Shown piece after piece: positions 24,601 through 33,830 of a stretch of 64,000 nt of DNA (positions are counted from its first letter, which is position 1; each line of letters opens with the position of its first letter). The notes below the pieces were generated by a model. It was not told the origin of the DNA. It was given only the letters and a program-made list of their open reading frames with translations, and did no database searches. The translations under genes and the position numbers were made by a program. The DNA comes from Pseudonocardia alaniniphila (GTDB taxonomy: Bacteria > Actinomycetota > Actinomycetes > Mycobacteriales > Pseudonocardiaceae): the NCBI RefSeq assembly GCF_022524485.1, contig NZ_JAKXMK010000027.1, positions 62,001-126,000 on the forward strand, read 5' to 3'.

Positions 24601-25092
24601 ATGACGTACGACCCCGGCAACCCCGGCGATCAGCCCCAACCGCCCGGCGGCCAGGGTTGGTCCGGGGGGCAGCAGCCGCCGTACCCGGGTGGGTACGGCC
24701 AGCAGCCTCCGCAGGGCTGGGGCCCGCCTCCCGGTCAGCCGCCTTACGGCGACCCCTCGGCGTACGGGCCGGGACCGGGACCAGGACCAGGGCCCGGCAA
24801 CAGCCCGCAGGCGCAGGCCAAGGGTTTCTTCTCGGCGTTGTTCGACTTCGGGTTCAACCACTTCGCCACGCCGTCGGTCGTGAAGATCCTCTATGTGGTC
24901 GGCCTGGTGCTGCTGGGGCTCGCCTACATCGGCTTCGTCATCGCGGGCTTCGCGCAGGGCGTCGGCCCCGGGCTGCTCGTGCTGATCCTCGGTGCGATCG
25001 TGGCGCTGTTCTACCTCACGCTGTTCCGCATCACGCTCGAGTTCTACTACGCCGTGGTCCGGATGTCAGAGGACATCCACCACCGGCGCTGA
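24601..25092 (+). CDS. DUF4282 membrane protein with Gly/Pro/Gln-rich N terminus
   Basis: A 163-residue protein. Residues 1-75 are a disordered Pro/Gly/Gln/Tyr tract (QPPYPGGYGQQPPQGW), followed by a DUF4282 domain: GFFSALFDFGFNHFATPSVVKILYVV then two hydrophobic helices and a conserved end FRITLEFYYAVVRMSEDIH. A GGAGG lies 7 nt before the ATG. The next gene has a similar low-complexity N terminus, so the two may share a partner at the membrane. Function unknown. Confidence 0.75.
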   Translation: MTYDPGNPGDQPQPPGGQGWSGGQQPPYPGGYGQQPPQGWGPPPGQPPYGDPSAYGPGPGPGPGPGNSPQAQAKGFFSALFDFGFNHFATPSVVKILYVVGLVLLGLAYIGFVIAGFAQGVGPGLLVLILGAIVALFYLTLFRITLEFYYAVVRMSEDIHHRR

Positions 25093-25135
25093 GACCTGCG
25101 TGGACAGCGAATCGGACCGGCCCTACGGTAACGCC

Positions 25136-26011
25136 GTGAGCAGCACACCGTCCGATCCCGGGCGTGGGGACCAGAAGCCTGACGGCGGTCCTCACCGCGA
25201 CGACCGTGCGGACGGCACGCAGCAACCTGCGCCGTCCGACAGCCAGGCGGAGGGCGCCCCCCAGTACGGCGCGCCGCCCGTCGGCCAGTACGGCGGTCAG
25301 CCCGGCCAGTACGACCCGTACGGCCAGCAGGCGGGCCAGCCGGGTCCGTACTACGGGCAGCCCGGCCAGTACGGCGCGCAGCCCGGTCAGCCGGGCCAAC
25401 CGGGCCAGTACGGGCAACCGGGTCAGTACGGCCAGCCGGGCCAGTACAACCCCTACAACCAGCCCGGCCCCTACGGCGGCCAGCCCTACCCGGGCGGGCA
25501 GGGCGGCTACGCATACAACCCGTACAGCACGCCCTACCCGGCCGGGCTCGACGAGGTCGACACCGCTCCCGTCGAGCGCCCCCGGATCATGATCCTGTCC
25601 TTGGTGTTCGTGATTCTCAGCGCGCTGCCCTTCCTGGGCATCGGACTCGTGCTGCTGGTCGCGGCGGAGAACGGGGCGCAGGCCTTCGATCCCGAGCAGC
25701 TTCGCCAGATCGAGGAGGCCGGCGTCTCGGTCGCCGAGATCATCCGCGTCGCGGGCGGGATCCTCCTTGCCGTCGCCGCGCTCTACATCGGGTTCGCCGT
25801 GCTCGCCTTCATCGGACACAACTGGGCCCGCATCATCCTGACGATCATGACGGCGGGGTTCACGCTCCTGGCGCTGAGCACCGTCTTCTCCGGTCTCGGC
25901 GGCGACAACGCCAGCCTGTTGTTCATGCTGGTCGTCATGATCCTGTCGATCGCAGGCACCGTCGTCCTCTACACGCCGGACGCTCGTCAGTTCTTCGCCG
26001 GACGCCGCTGA
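25136..26011 (+). CDS. Membrane protein with tandem GQPGQYG-type repeats
   Basis: A 291-residue protein. Residues about 45-130 are a tandem repeat of QPGQYG/QPGQYNPY units rich in Gln, Gly, Pro and Tyr; the C-terminal 140 residues hold four hydrophobic helices (IMILSLVFVILSALPFLGIG, AGGILLAVAALYIGFAVLAF, IILTIMTAGFTLLALSTVF, LLFMLVVMILSIAGTVVLY). The GTG at 25136 is chosen because TACGGT (25124-25129) lies 6 nt before it, a leaderless arrangement; a GTG at 25100 is in frame. Function unknown; the pattern is common among actinobacterial envelope proteins. Confidence 0.7.
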   Translation: MSSTPSDPGRGDQKPDGGPHRDDRADGTQQPAPSDSQAEGAPQYGAPPVGQYGGQPGQYDPYGQQAGQPGPYYGQPGQYGAQPGQPGQPGQYGQPGQYGQPGQYNPYNQPGPYGGQPYPGGQGGYAYNPYSTPYPAGLDEVDTAPVERPRIMILSLVFVILSALPFLGIGLVLLVAAENGAQAFDPEQLRQIEEAGVSVAEIIRVAGGILLAVAALYIGFAVLAFIGHNWARIILTIMTAGFTLLALSTVFSGLGGDNASLLFMLVVMILSIAGTVVLYTPDARQFFAGRR

Positions 26012-26059
26012 CCCGCACCCCTGCCACTTCGAGCACGCCGCGGTGCAAGACTGGCGGCC

Positions 26060-27406
26060 GTGGGAAGCTCGCCTACCTCGTCCATCACCGATACCGGCGC
26101 CGGCACCTCAGGCCGCCTCTTCGAACGGGCCTGCGCCGCGATCCCCGGCGGGGTGAACAGCCCGGTGCGGGCGTTCACGTCGGTCGGCGGCACGCCACGC
26201 TTCATGGTCTCCGCCGCCGGTCCGTGGCTCACCGACGCCGACGGCAACCGCTACGTCGACCTCATCAGCTCATGGGGGCCGATGATCCTCGGCCACGCGC
26301 ATCCGGCAGTGGTCGAGGCCGTCCGCGCCGCGGCGGCCGACGGTCTGTCCTTCGGCGCCCCGACGCCGGCCGAGATCGAGCTCGCCGAGGAGATCATCTC
26401 CCGGGTCGACCCGGTGGAGCAGGTGCGGCTGGTCAACTCGGGTACCGAGGCGACGATGAGCGCGATCCGGCTCGCGCGTGGCATCACCGGTCGCCGGGTG
26501 ATCGTGAAGTTCGCCGGCTGCTACCACGGCCACGTCGACGCGCTGCTGGCACAGGCCGGCTCCGGTGTCGCCACGCTGGGCCTGCCGACCAGCCCCGGGG
26601 TCACCGGGGCCCAGGCCGCCGACACGGTGGTACTGCCCTACAACGACCTCGACGCCGTCCGGGCTGTGTTCGCCGAGCGCGGTAGTGACATCGCCTGCGT
26701 CATCACCGAGGCCGCGGCCGGGAACATGGGCGCGATCGCGCCACGTCCGGGCTTCAACGCCGGGCTACGCGAGATCTGCCATGCCCACGGCGCCCTGCTC
26801 GTGGTCGACGAGGTGATGACCGGATTCCGCGTCTCGCCCGCCGGCTGGTTCGGCCTCGACGGGGTGGCGGGCGACCTCTACACCTTCGGCAAGGTCATGT
26901 CGGGCGGGTTGCCCGCTGCCGCGTTCGGCGGCCCGGCCGCGCTCATGTCGCACCTCGCGCCCGCCGGGCCCGTGTACCAGGCGGGGACGCTGTCGGGTAA
27001 CCCCGTGGCCGTCGCCGCCGGTCTGGCCACCTTGCGCAACGCCACCGCCGACGTCTACGCGGCGCTCGACGCGCACGCTGCCCGGCTCGGCACGATGATC
27101 GGTGACGCGCTGCGCGCCGAGGGGGTGCCCCACCGGGTCCAGTTCGCGGGGAACCTGCTCTCGGTGTTCTTCACCGACGACGAGGTGCACGACTACGCAG
27201 GGGCGCAGGCCGCGGCCACGTGGCGGTTCCCGGCGTTCTTCCACGCGCTGCTGGAGCGGGGGGTGTACCCGCCCCCCAGCCCGTTCGAGGCGTGGTTCGT
27301 CTCGGCGGCTCTGGACGACGACGCCTTCTCCGCGATCGAGGTAGCCCTGCCGGCGGCGGCCAAGGCGGCGGCGACGGCCACCCCTCCGGCGGAGGCAGCA
27401 CAGTGA
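26060..27406 (+). CDS. hemL: Glutamate-1-semialdehyde 2,1-aminomutase
   Basis: A 448-residue PLP enzyme that turns glutamate-1-semialdehyde into 5-aminolevulinate, the step after HemA. Landmarks: FERACAAIPGGVNSPVRAF, GPWLTDADGNRYVDLISSWGP, LVNSGTEATMSAIRLARG, VVDEVMTGFRVSPAGW and the PLP lysine 278 in LYTFGKVMSGGLPAAAFGG. GTG start; the only box is AAGACT 7 nt upstream, a weak leaderless signal. The Ala-rich last 15 residues are unremarkable. It is followed by a histidine phosphatase gene and the cytochrome c maturation set, as in mycobacteria. Confidence 0.96.
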   Translation: MGSSPTSSITDTGAGTSGRLFERACAAIPGGVNSPVRAFTSVGGTPRFMVSAAGPWLTDADGNRYVDLISSWGPMILGHAHPAVVEAVRAAAADGLSFGAPTPAEIELAEEIISRVDPVEQVRLVNSGTEATMSAIRLARGITGRRVIVKFAGCYHGHVDALLAQAGSGVATLGLPTSPGVTGAQAADTVVLPYNDLDAVRAVFAERGSDIACVITEAAAGNMGAIAPRPGFNAGLREICHAHGALLVVDEVMTGFRVSPAGWFGLDGVAGDLYTFGKVMSGGLPAAAFGGPAALMSHLAPAGPVYQAGTLSGNPVAVAAGLATLRNATADVYAALDAHAARLGTMIGDALRAEGVPHRVQFAGNLLSVFFTDDEVHDYAGAQAAATWRFPAFFHALLERGVYPPPSPFEAWFVSAALDDDAFSAIEVALPAAAKAAATATPPAEAAQ

Positions 27407-27464
27407 GGCACCGCTGCTTCGCCATCGCGGTCGTGGCGGGGCCGGCTGCGGCGAGGGCCGGCGC

Positions 27465-28103
27465 GTGAGCAGCGGAGTGCGCACCGTCGTGCACCTGCTG
27501 CGCCACGGCGAGGTGTACAACCCCGGCGGGATCCTCTACGGCAGGCTGCCCGGGTTCCACCTCTCCGAGCACGGGCACAACCAGGCCGAGATCGTGGCCA
27601 AGGCGCTCGCCGACGCCGACATCACGGTCGTGCACGCCTCGCCGTTGCAGCGTGCGCAGGAGACCGCCGCGCCGATCGCTGCCGCCCACGGCCTGGAGGT
27701 CATCACCGACGAGAGACTGATCGAGGCCGACAACCGCTTCGAGGGGAAGACGGTCTCGGTCGGCGGCGGGGCGCTGCGCGTGCCGCGGTACTGGCCGCTT
27801 CTGCGTGACCCCTTCACACCCTCCTGGGGCGAGCCGTACCTGCGCATCGCCCACCGCATGCTCGCCGCGGTGCACAGCGCGCGCACGGAGGCCGAGGGCC
27901 ACGAGGCGGTGTGCGTCTCGCATCAGCTGCCGATCTGGACGCTGCGTCGGTTCGTCACCGGCCAACGGCTCTGGCACGACCCCCGTCGCCGCCAGTGCGC
28001 GCTCGCGTCCCTGACGTCGCTCGTGTTCGTCGGCACCGAGCTGACCCAGCTGCAGTACAGCGAGCCCGCAGGCGGCAGCAGCCCAACGGTGACCGGCGCA
28101 TGA
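27465..28103 (+). CDS. Histidine phosphatase (phosphoglycerate mutase-like)
   Basis: A 212-residue branch-1 histidine phosphatase. The phosphohistidine motif is LLRHGEVYNPGGILYGRL (RHG near residue 12), VHASPLQRAQETAAPIA carries the second Arg, and the late histidine is in AVCVSHQLPIWTLRR. The substrate is unknown; the conserved place between hemL and a TlpA-like gene is seen in mycobacteria. GTG start; the stop overlaps the next ATG (ATGA). Confidence 0.85.
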   Translation: MSSGVRTVVHLLRHGEVYNPGGILYGRLPGFHLSEHGHNQAEIVAKALADADITVVHASPLQRAQETAAPIAAAHGLEVITDERLIEADNRFEGKTVSVGGGALRVPRYWPLLRDPFTPSWGEPYLRIAHRMLAAVHSARTEAEGHEAVCVSHQLPIWTLRRFVTGQRLWHDPRRRQCALASLTSLVFVGTELTQLQYSEPAGGSSPTVTGA

Positions 28104-28675
28104 GACGGATCGCGATCGCCGTGGCCGCAGCCCTGTTGCTGCTGGTGGCCGGATGTTCCACCACGAAGGACGCGGTGGACGAGGGCACGAACTTCGAGTT
28201 CGTCGCACCTGGCGGGCAGACCACGATCCTGTACGACCCGCCGTCGAGCCGCGGCCGGGCGCCGGCGATCAGCGGACCGAGCTTGCTGCACGACGGTCAG
28301 ACCGTCGGGGTGAGCGACTACCACGGCAAGGTCGTGGTGCTCAACATCTGGGGCTCGTGGTGCGGCCCGTGCCGGGTGGAGGCGCCCGAGCTGCAGAGCC
28401 TGCAGGACCAGACGGGGGCCGTCGTCCTCGGTATCGACGTCCGGGACGACCGGTCCGCGGCCACCGACTTCGTCCGCGACCGGAGCATCACGTTCGACTC
28501 GATCTTCGATCCCCCCGGCCGCAGTCTCGCCGCGCTGAGCGGCTACCCCCGCAACACCGTGCCGTCCACGATCGTGATCGACCCGCAGGGCAGGGTGGCT
28601 GCCGTGTATCTGACGTCGATCCGGGTGAGCGAGCTGGCTCCGCTGGTGAAGCGTCTGCAGGCCGAGCAGGCCTGA
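28100..28675 (+). CDS. TlpA/ResA-like thiol-disulfide lipoprotein
   Basis: A 191-residue lipoprotein: signal peptide MRRIAIAVAAALLLLVAGC (lipobox VAGC, Cys19), then a thioredoxin fold with LNIWGSWCGPCRVEAPELQ (Cys88, Cys91), VLGIDVRDD and the cis-Pro loop NTVPSTIVID. ResA-type proteins reduce the CxxCH haem site of apocytochrome c outside the membrane, with electrons from CcdA, whose gene follows. ATGA overlap with the upstream phosphatase gene. Confidence 0.9.
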   Translation: MRRIAIAVAAALLLLVAGCSTTKDAVDEGTNFEFVAPGGQTTILYDPPSSRGRAPAISGPSLLHDGQTVGVSDYHGKVVVLNIWGSWCGPCRVEAPELQSLQDQTGAVVLGIDVRDDRSAATDFVRDRSITFDSIFDPPGRSLAALSGYPRNTVPSTIVIDPQGRVAAVYLTSIRVSELAPLVKRLQAEQA

Positions 28676-28715
28676 ATCCGCCACCCGGTAGGAAGGGTCC
28701 GAAACCGTTGATTCA

Positions 28716-28728
28716 CTACACGTTGTAG
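28716..28728. promoter_or_regulatory. Short palindrome upstream of ccdA
   Basis: CTACA-CGT-TGTAG, 5-bp arms, 47 nt before the ccdA ATG; the flanking 25 nt are unusually AT-rich. Possible operator; the family of its regulator is not known. Confidence 0.3.
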
Positions 28729-28774
28729 AACCCGGTGCGCGCGGCGCCGGGCCCCGGGCCTACGCTCGTGGTCG

Positions 28775-29551
28775 ATGGACCCCACGACCACCCTCGCGGT
28801 CTCCGGCCCGCTGCTGCTCGCGGTCGCCGTCGCCGTGCTGGCGGGGGCCGTGAGTTTTGCGTCTCCGTGCGTCGTGCCCCTCGTGCCCGGCTACCTCGCG
28901 TATCTCGCGGGGCTGGTGGGCGCCGACTCCCCTCCTGCCACGCTCACCGAGGCGCGGGAGCAACGCAGCGGGCGGTGGCGGGTGGCCGGGGCGGCGGCGC
29001 TGTTCGTGGCCGGGTTCACAGTCGTCTTCGGGGCCATTCTCGTCGGCGTCGTCTGGTTGTCCGACGCGCTGGTGGCCAACCAGGTCGTCCTGCAGCGGGT
29101 CGGCGGCATCGTCATGATCGTGATGGGGCTGGCGTTCGTCGGGCTCATCCCGGTGCTGCAGAACGAGCGCCGGGTGCACTGGGTGCCGCGGCTCGGGATC
29201 TGGGGAGCGCCCCTGCTGGGAGCGGTGTTCGGCCTGGGCTGGGTGCCGTGCATCGGCCCGACGCTCGCCGGGGTCGTCGCGGTGGCCGCAGGCACCGGCG
29301 GTGGCTCGTTGCGCGGCGTCGTCCTCACGGTGGCCTACTGCGCCGGACTCGGCGTGCCGTTCGTGCTGATCGCGCTCGGGGCGGCTCGGGCCGTGCGCGC
29401 CCTCGGCTGGCTGCGTCGCCACACACGTGCGATCCAGATCGCCGGCGGGGCGCTCATGCTGGCCGTCGGGTTCCTCCTCGTCAGCGGTCTGTGGGACGGG
29501 CTGCTCGCCCAGCTGCAGACCTCCGTTGCCGGCTTCACCCCGGTGATCTGA
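28775..29551 (+). CDS. ccdA: Cytochrome c biogenesis protein CcdA
   Basis: A 258-residue, six-helix membrane protein that carries electrons from cytosolic thioredoxin to TlpA/ResA. Two cysteines lie in the characteristic helix starts: VSFASPCVVPLVPGYLAYLAG and FGLGWVPCIGPTLAGVV. TACGCT (28761-28766) lies 8 nt before the ATG. resB starts 3 nt after its stop. Confidence 0.92.
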   Translation: MDPTTTLAVSGPLLLAVAVAVLAGAVSFASPCVVPLVPGYLAYLAGLVGADSPPATLTEAREQRSGRWRVAGAAALFVAGFTVVFGAILVGVVWLSDALVANQVVLQRVGGIVMIVMGLAFVGLIPVLQNERRVHWVPRLGIWGAPLLGAVFGLGWVPCIGPTLAGVVAVAAGTGGGSLRGVVLTVAYCAGLGVPFVLIALGAARAVRALGWLRRHTRAIQIAGGALMLAVGFLLVSGLWDGLLAQLQTSVAGFTPVI

Positions 29552-29553
29552 CC

Positions 29554-31350
29554 ATGGCGACTGCGACGGAACTGGCGACTCGCCCCCCGGAGAAGGGCGA
29601 CCCGCGGCCTGCGAACGGGTGGATCGCGATCCTGCGCAACGCCTGGCGGGCGCTCACGTCGATGCGGACGGCGCTCATCCTGCTGTTCCTGCTGGCGCTG
29701 GGTGCGCTGCCGGGCGCGCTGCTGCCGCAGCGCTCGCTCAACCAGCAGCTCGTCGACCAGTACTTCACCGACCACCCGACGATCGCGCCGCTGCTGTCTC
29801 ACCTCGGCTTCTTCGACGTCTTCGCGGCGCCGTGGTTCGCCGCGGTCTACCTGCTGCTGATGGTGTCGCTGGTCGGTTGCGTCCTTCCCCGGACCATCGA
29901 GCACGCGAAGGGCCTGCGCGCCGCACCCGTCGCGACGCCGCGCAACCTCGGGCGGCTGCCGCACCACGCCACCGCCACCCTCGACCTGTCCCCGGACGAG
30001 GCCGCCGAGCGGGTGCGCGGCCGGCTGCGTGGCTGGCGCAGGACGGAGAAGGAAGCCGGCTCCGGTCGCACGATCTCCGCAGAAAAGGGCTACCTGCGTG
30101 AGGCCGGCAACCTGCTGTTCCACCTGAGCCTGATCGGACTGCTCGTCGGGTTCGCCGGCGGCAAGCTGTACGGGTACGAGGGCCAGGTCATCGTCATGTC
30201 GGGCGGCGGGCAGTTCTGCAACACCGGCATCCTCGGCTACGACTCCTTCCAAGCCGGCCTGCGGGTGGACGGCACGAATCTCACGCCGTTCTGCGTGCAG
30301 GTGAACGACTTCGACGCCACCTACCAGCCCAACGGGCAAGCCGAGAGCTACCGCGCCGCCATCGGCTACCAGACCACGGCCGACCTGCAGTCCGGTCACG
30401 TGAACCAGTGGCGGCCCTACCAGCTCGAGGTCAACCACCCGCTGCGCCTGGACGGCAGCCGCGTCTACCTGCTCGGCAACGGCTACGCGCCGAGGTTCAC
30501 GGTGACGTTCCCCAACGGGCAGCAGCGCGTCGGCGAGATCCAGTGGAAGGCCGTCGACCAGAACACGATGCTGTCGGAGGGCGCCACCAAGTTCGAGCCG
30601 CCGGGCGTCACCGACGAGCAGCAGCGCCGTTCCAGCCAGCTCGCCATCACGGGGCTGCTCGCGCCCACGAGCTCGCGGGGCAACGTCGTCACGTCGGTGT
30701 TCCCGGCGCTCGACGACCCCGAGGTCGCGATCGACGTGTACCGCGGAGACCTCGGGCTCGACGACGGGCGTGGTCAGTCGATCTTCGAGGTCGACCAGAG
30801 CCAGATCGACTCCGGTGCGCTCAAGCGGATCGTGCGGACGAATCTCGTGCCGGGCCAGTCGGTCACGCTCGACGACGGCACCACCGTGCGCTTCGACAGC
30901 GTGCAGAAGTGGGTGTCCCTGCAGGTCAGCCATGACCCCGGTCAGGACGCCGTGCTCGTGTTCGCCGTGCTCATGCTCGTCGGGCTGGGGTTGTCGCTGA
31001 GCATCCGGAGGCGCCGCTTCTGGGCCCGGCTCGTCCCCACCGCGGACGGCACCCGGACGGTCGTGGAGATCGGTGGTCTCGCCCGCACCGACCGGGCGGG
31101 CTATGGCGAGGAGTTCGATCGCATCCGCGCGGATCTCCTGGGCAGCCCGGCCGATGGCGATTCCGGGGTTGTATCCACGACCGGTGATTCCCCGGCAACT
31201 GATTCTTCGGACGACGATTCCCCAGGGCCCGATTCTCCTGACGAGGATCTTCCCGCAGGCGACTCCCGTCAGGACGCCTCCCACAGCGGCAGTTCGCCCG
31301 GCGACAATTCCGCCGCCGACGGCTCGGTCACGGCAGCGAAGGACGGCTGA
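29554..31350 (+). CDS. resB: Cytochrome c biogenesis protein ResB
   Basis: A 598-residue ResB/Ccs1 protein, the haem-delivery partner of CcsB in system II. Membrane helices: TALILLFLLALGALPGALLP, FAAVYLLLMVSLVGCVLPR, LLFHLSLIGLLVGFAGGKLYG and the last AVLVFAVLMLVGLGLSLSIRRRRFWARL; the large extracytoplasmic domain lies between the last two. The C-terminal 75 residues are an Asp/Ser/Pro-rich tail with repeated GDS-P units coded by recurring GATTC(C/T) triplets, absent from short ResBs. The ATG follows ccdA by 2 nt; TGATG overlap with ccsB. Confidence 0.92.
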   Translation: MATATELATRPPEKGDPRPANGWIAILRNAWRALTSMRTALILLFLLALGALPGALLPQRSLNQQLVDQYFTDHPTIAPLLSHLGFFDVFAAPWFAAVYLLLMVSLVGCVLPRTIEHAKGLRAAPVATPRNLGRLPHHATATLDLSPDEAAERVRGRLRGWRRTEKEAGSGRTISAEKGYLREAGNLLFHLSLIGLLVGFAGGKLYGYEGQVIVMSGGGQFCNTGILGYDSFQAGLRVDGTNLTPFCVQVNDFDATYQPNGQAESYRAAIGYQTTADLQSGHVNQWRPYQLEVNHPLRLDGSRVYLLGNGYAPRFTVTFPNGQQRVGEIQWKAVDQNTMLSEGATKFEPPGVTDEQQRRSSQLAITGLLAPTSSRGNVVTSVFPALDDPEVAIDVYRGDLGLDDGRGQSIFEVDQSQIDSGALKRIVRTNLVPGQSVTLDDGTTVRFDSVQKWVSLQVSHDPGQDAVLVFAVLMLVGLGLSLSIRRRRFWARLVPTADGTRTVVEIGGLARTDRAGYGEEFDRIRADLLGSPADGDSGVVSTTGDSPATDSSDDDSPGPDSPDEDLPAGDSRQDASHSGSSPGDNSAADGSVTAAKDG

Positions 31351-32285
31351 TGCTCTCCGAATTCGCCCTCTACAGCGATCGCCTCTTCATGGCGGCCGTC
31401 AGCGTCTACGTGCTCGCGATGGTCCTGCACGGCGCCGAGTACGCGGTGCAGAGATCCGCGAAGGCGGTGCTGGTGGGTGCGGGCGGTCCGGCACTCGACA
31501 CGAGGTCCGACGGCCCCCGGCCGGACGCACCCGCCGGCCGCAGCCGGGCCGAGCGCTTCGGGCGGATGGGCGTGTCGCTCGTCGTGCTCGGGGCCGTGCT
31601 GCACGCCGCTTCGATCGTCCTGCGCGGGCTTGCCGCCCAGCGTTGGCCGCTGGGCAACATGTACGAGTTCACCTCGGCGATCTGCCTCGCGGCGATCGTG
31701 GCGTGGCTCGTGATGCTGCGCCGGTCGCCGGCAGCGCGCCCTGTCGGGCTCTTCGTGTTGTTGCCCGTGGTGATCCTGCTGTTCCTCGGCGGCACGGTGC
31801 TGTATGCGCCTGCCGCGCCGGTGATGCCCGCGCTGCAGTCGTACTGGCTGGTGGTGCACGTCACCACGGTCAGCATCGCGTCCGGCCTGCTGATGGTGCC
31901 CGGTGTGGCCAGCCTGCTGTTCCTGCTGCGGCGGTCCGGACGCCTGGCCGACTTCGCCGACAGACTGCCGAGCGCCGACGCGCTCGACCGGCTCGCCTAC
32001 CGCATCACCATCGTCGCTTTCCCGCTCTACACATTTGCGATCATGGCCGGCGCGATCTGGGCGGAGGCGGCGTGGGGCCGGTTCTGGGGCTGGGACCCGA
32101 AGGAGACCGTGGCTTTCGTGGCGTGGGTCATCTACGCCGCGTACCTGCACGCCCGTGCCACGGCAGGCTGGCGTAACGGCCCGGCGGCATGGGTGAACGT
32201 CGCCGGTTTCGCCGCCATCGTCTTCAACTTCTTCTTCATCAATATGGTGGTTTCCGGCTTGCATTCCTATGCCGGACTCGGCTGA
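31350..32285 (+). CDS. ccsB: Cytochrome c synthase subunit CcsB (ResC/CcsA)
   Basis: A 311-residue multi-helix protein with the haem-binding WWD-like motif WGRFWGWDPKETVAFVAWVIYAAYLHAR near residues 245-272 and conserved histidines in SYWLVVHVTTVSIASG and LHARA. With ResB it attaches haem to CxxCH of exported apocytochromes. A hydrophilic loop of about 25 residues (ALDTRSDGPRPDAPAGRSRA) follows the first helix, as in other actinobacteria. The ATG overlaps the resB stop, completing tlpA-ccdA-resB-ccsB. Confidence 0.95.
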   Translation: MLSEFALYSDRLFMAAVSVYVLAMVLHGAEYAVQRSAKAVLVGAGGPALDTRSDGPRPDAPAGRSRAERFGRMGVSLVVLGAVLHAASIVLRGLAAQRWPLGNMYEFTSAICLAAIVAWLVMLRRSPAARPVGLFVLLPVVILLFLGGTVLYAPAAPVMPALQSYWLVVHVTTVSIASGLLMVPGVASLLFLLRRSGRLADFADRLPSADALDRLAYRITIVAFPLYTFAIMAGAIWAEAAWGRFWGWDPKETVAFVAWVIYAAYLHARATAGWRNGPAAWVNVAGFAAIVFNFFFINMVVSGLHSYAGLG

Positions 32286-32393
32286 TCGGACTCGTAACAC
32301 TCGCCCTTGCGCGTGTGGCTCGACCGGACGCATGAGCGCGACTACCGTCGGCCTTTGTGCAGGTGATCAGCGGTCGGCCTGGTGGGATGTCGA

Positions 32394-33707
32394 ATGACGG
32401 AGCGTAGCCCCGGGGACGATCGCGACTACCCGGACGGCTCCGTGGGTCGCTACGTACGCGAGCAATGGGGCACCCTGCCCAGCCGCACGCCTCCCTCCGG
32501 CAACCCGGCTGTGCCGGAACCCGACCCGCCGGGCCTGCCCTCTCCACCGGTGACGCCCGCCGCGCCGGCGGATTCCTCGCCCAACGGCTCCGGCCCCGCG
32601 GCCGGGATGCCGTGGGGTCATGCGGTTCCCGGTGGGGACCGGCCGTCCGACGCGCAGGCCACGCCTCCTCATCCGTGGCGATCGAGCGGGGCGGGTCCGC
32701 GTAGCCGTGGATGGACCGATCCCGCGGCGGTGGCTGCGCAGGAGGCGCAACAGGCGCGTAGCGGCTCGGATCAGCGTCATCAGGAAACGACGGACCTCTC
32801 GTCGGCCCGCCTGCTGCGCCAGACTCCGCGCCCCCCACAGTCCGGGTGGCGCCTGGCGGTCTACAAGATGTCCGGGCGTTTGATCAACCCGGGTGAGAGT
32901 CCCTCCGATGTCCGACGGCGCGAACTCACCGCTCGACTCAACAAGCCTTTGCTCGGCTGCTACAAGATCGCGATGCTCAGCCTGAAGGGCGGGGTCGGAA
33001 AGACCACCGTGACGGCCACCCTCGGTGCGACGTTCGCCTCACTTCGCGGCGATCGCGTGGTTGCGGTGGACGCCAATCCCGACCGCGGGACGCTCAGCCA
33101 GAAGATCCCGCTGGAGACCAGCGCCACCGTGCGCCACTTGTTACGGGACGCGCAGCGGGTGCGTCGCTACACGGATGTGCGCGCGTACACGTCGCAAGGA
33201 CCGTCGCGCCTCGAGGTGTTGGCCAGCGAGCAGGACCCAGCGGTCTCCGAAGCATTCAGCGAGGAGGACTACCGGCGCACCATCGCGCTGCTCGAGCACT
33301 TCTACAACATCGTGCTCACCGATTGCGGCACAGGACTCATGCACTCCGCCATGTACGGCGTGCTGGGCCTGGCCGACCAACTGATCATCGTGTCGTCGGG
33401 ATCGATCGACGGTGCACGCAGCGCGTCCGCAACGATGGACTGGCTCGATGCGCACGGGCACGGTGACCTGGTACGGAACTCCGTGGCGGTACTCAACTCC
33501 GTGCACCGGTCCTCGGGCGGCGTCGACCTGGACCGGGTGGCTGAGCACTTTGCGGCACGTTGCCGAGCAGTGGTGCGAGTGCCGTACGACCCTCATCTCG
33601 AGGAGGGTGCGGAGGTGGATCTGGACCGTCTGGCGCCTGCGACGCGGCTTGCGCTTCTGCAGCTCGGTGCTGCGGTGGCGGATGCCTTCGAAGGTGCCTC
33701 GGTCTGA
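32394..33707 (+). CDS. MinD/ParA-like ATPase of the EspI type with Pro-rich N terminus
   Basis: A 437-residue protein. Residues 1-170 are disordered, rich in Pro, Ser, Gly and Arg; from about 175 a deviant Walker P-loop ATPase follows: CYKIAMLSLKGGVGKTTVTATLGA (K203 in KGGVGKT), VVAVDANPDRGTLSQKIP, YNIVLTDCGTGLMHSAMYGVL and QLIIVSSGSIDGARSASATMDWL. This class includes EspI of type VII secretion loci and its relatives; the ESX genes themselves are not in the window. A TACCGT box (32343-32348) lies 46 nt upstream. Mycobacteria have the same gene after ccsA. Role: ATP-dependent membrane positioning, unproven. Confidence 0.8.
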   Translation: MTERSPGDDRDYPDGSVGRYVREQWGTLPSRTPPSGNPAVPEPDPPGLPSPPVTPAAPADSSPNGSGPAAGMPWGHAVPGGDRPSDAQATPPHPWRSSGAGPRSRGWTDPAAVAAQEAQQARSGSDQRHQETTDLSSARLLRQTPRPPQSGWRLAVYKMSGRLINPGESPSDVRRRELTARLNKPLLGCYKIAMLSLKGGVGKTTVTATLGATFASLRGDRVVAVDANPDRGTLSQKIPLETSATVRHLLRDAQRVRRYTDVRAYTSQGPSRLEVLASEQDPAVSEAFSEEDYRRTIALLEHFYNIVLTDCGTGLMHSAMYGVLGLADQLIIVSSGSIDGARSASATMDWLDAHGHGDLVRNSVAVLNSVHRSSGGVDLDRVAEHFAARCRAVVRVPYDPHLEEGAEVDLDRLAPATRLALLQLGAAVADAFEGASV

Positions 33708-33802
33708 CGGCGGTCCGGTGGCCGCAGTGCCACAGGCCGCCGCCTGATGGTTTTCACCGCCGCTTCATGAGCGACGTCGTTCAGTGGTGATGAGCCGGAG
33801 CG

Positions 33803-33823
33803 CCCCGGCCGCGAGGGCCGGGG
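33803..33823. terminator. Terminator hairpin between convergent genes
   Basis: CCCCGGCC / GGCCGGGG, 8-bp perfect stem with GCGAG loop, between the stop of the MinD-like gene and the stop of the minus-strand small membrane gene. Confidence 0.65.
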
Positions 33824-33830
33824 TGCCAGC

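Noticed and set aside
28716..28728. Cop box for a copper repressor before ccdA
   Set aside because: The TACA/TGTA arms are 3 nt apart rather than 2, and no copper genes are adjacent; kept only as a weak palindrome.
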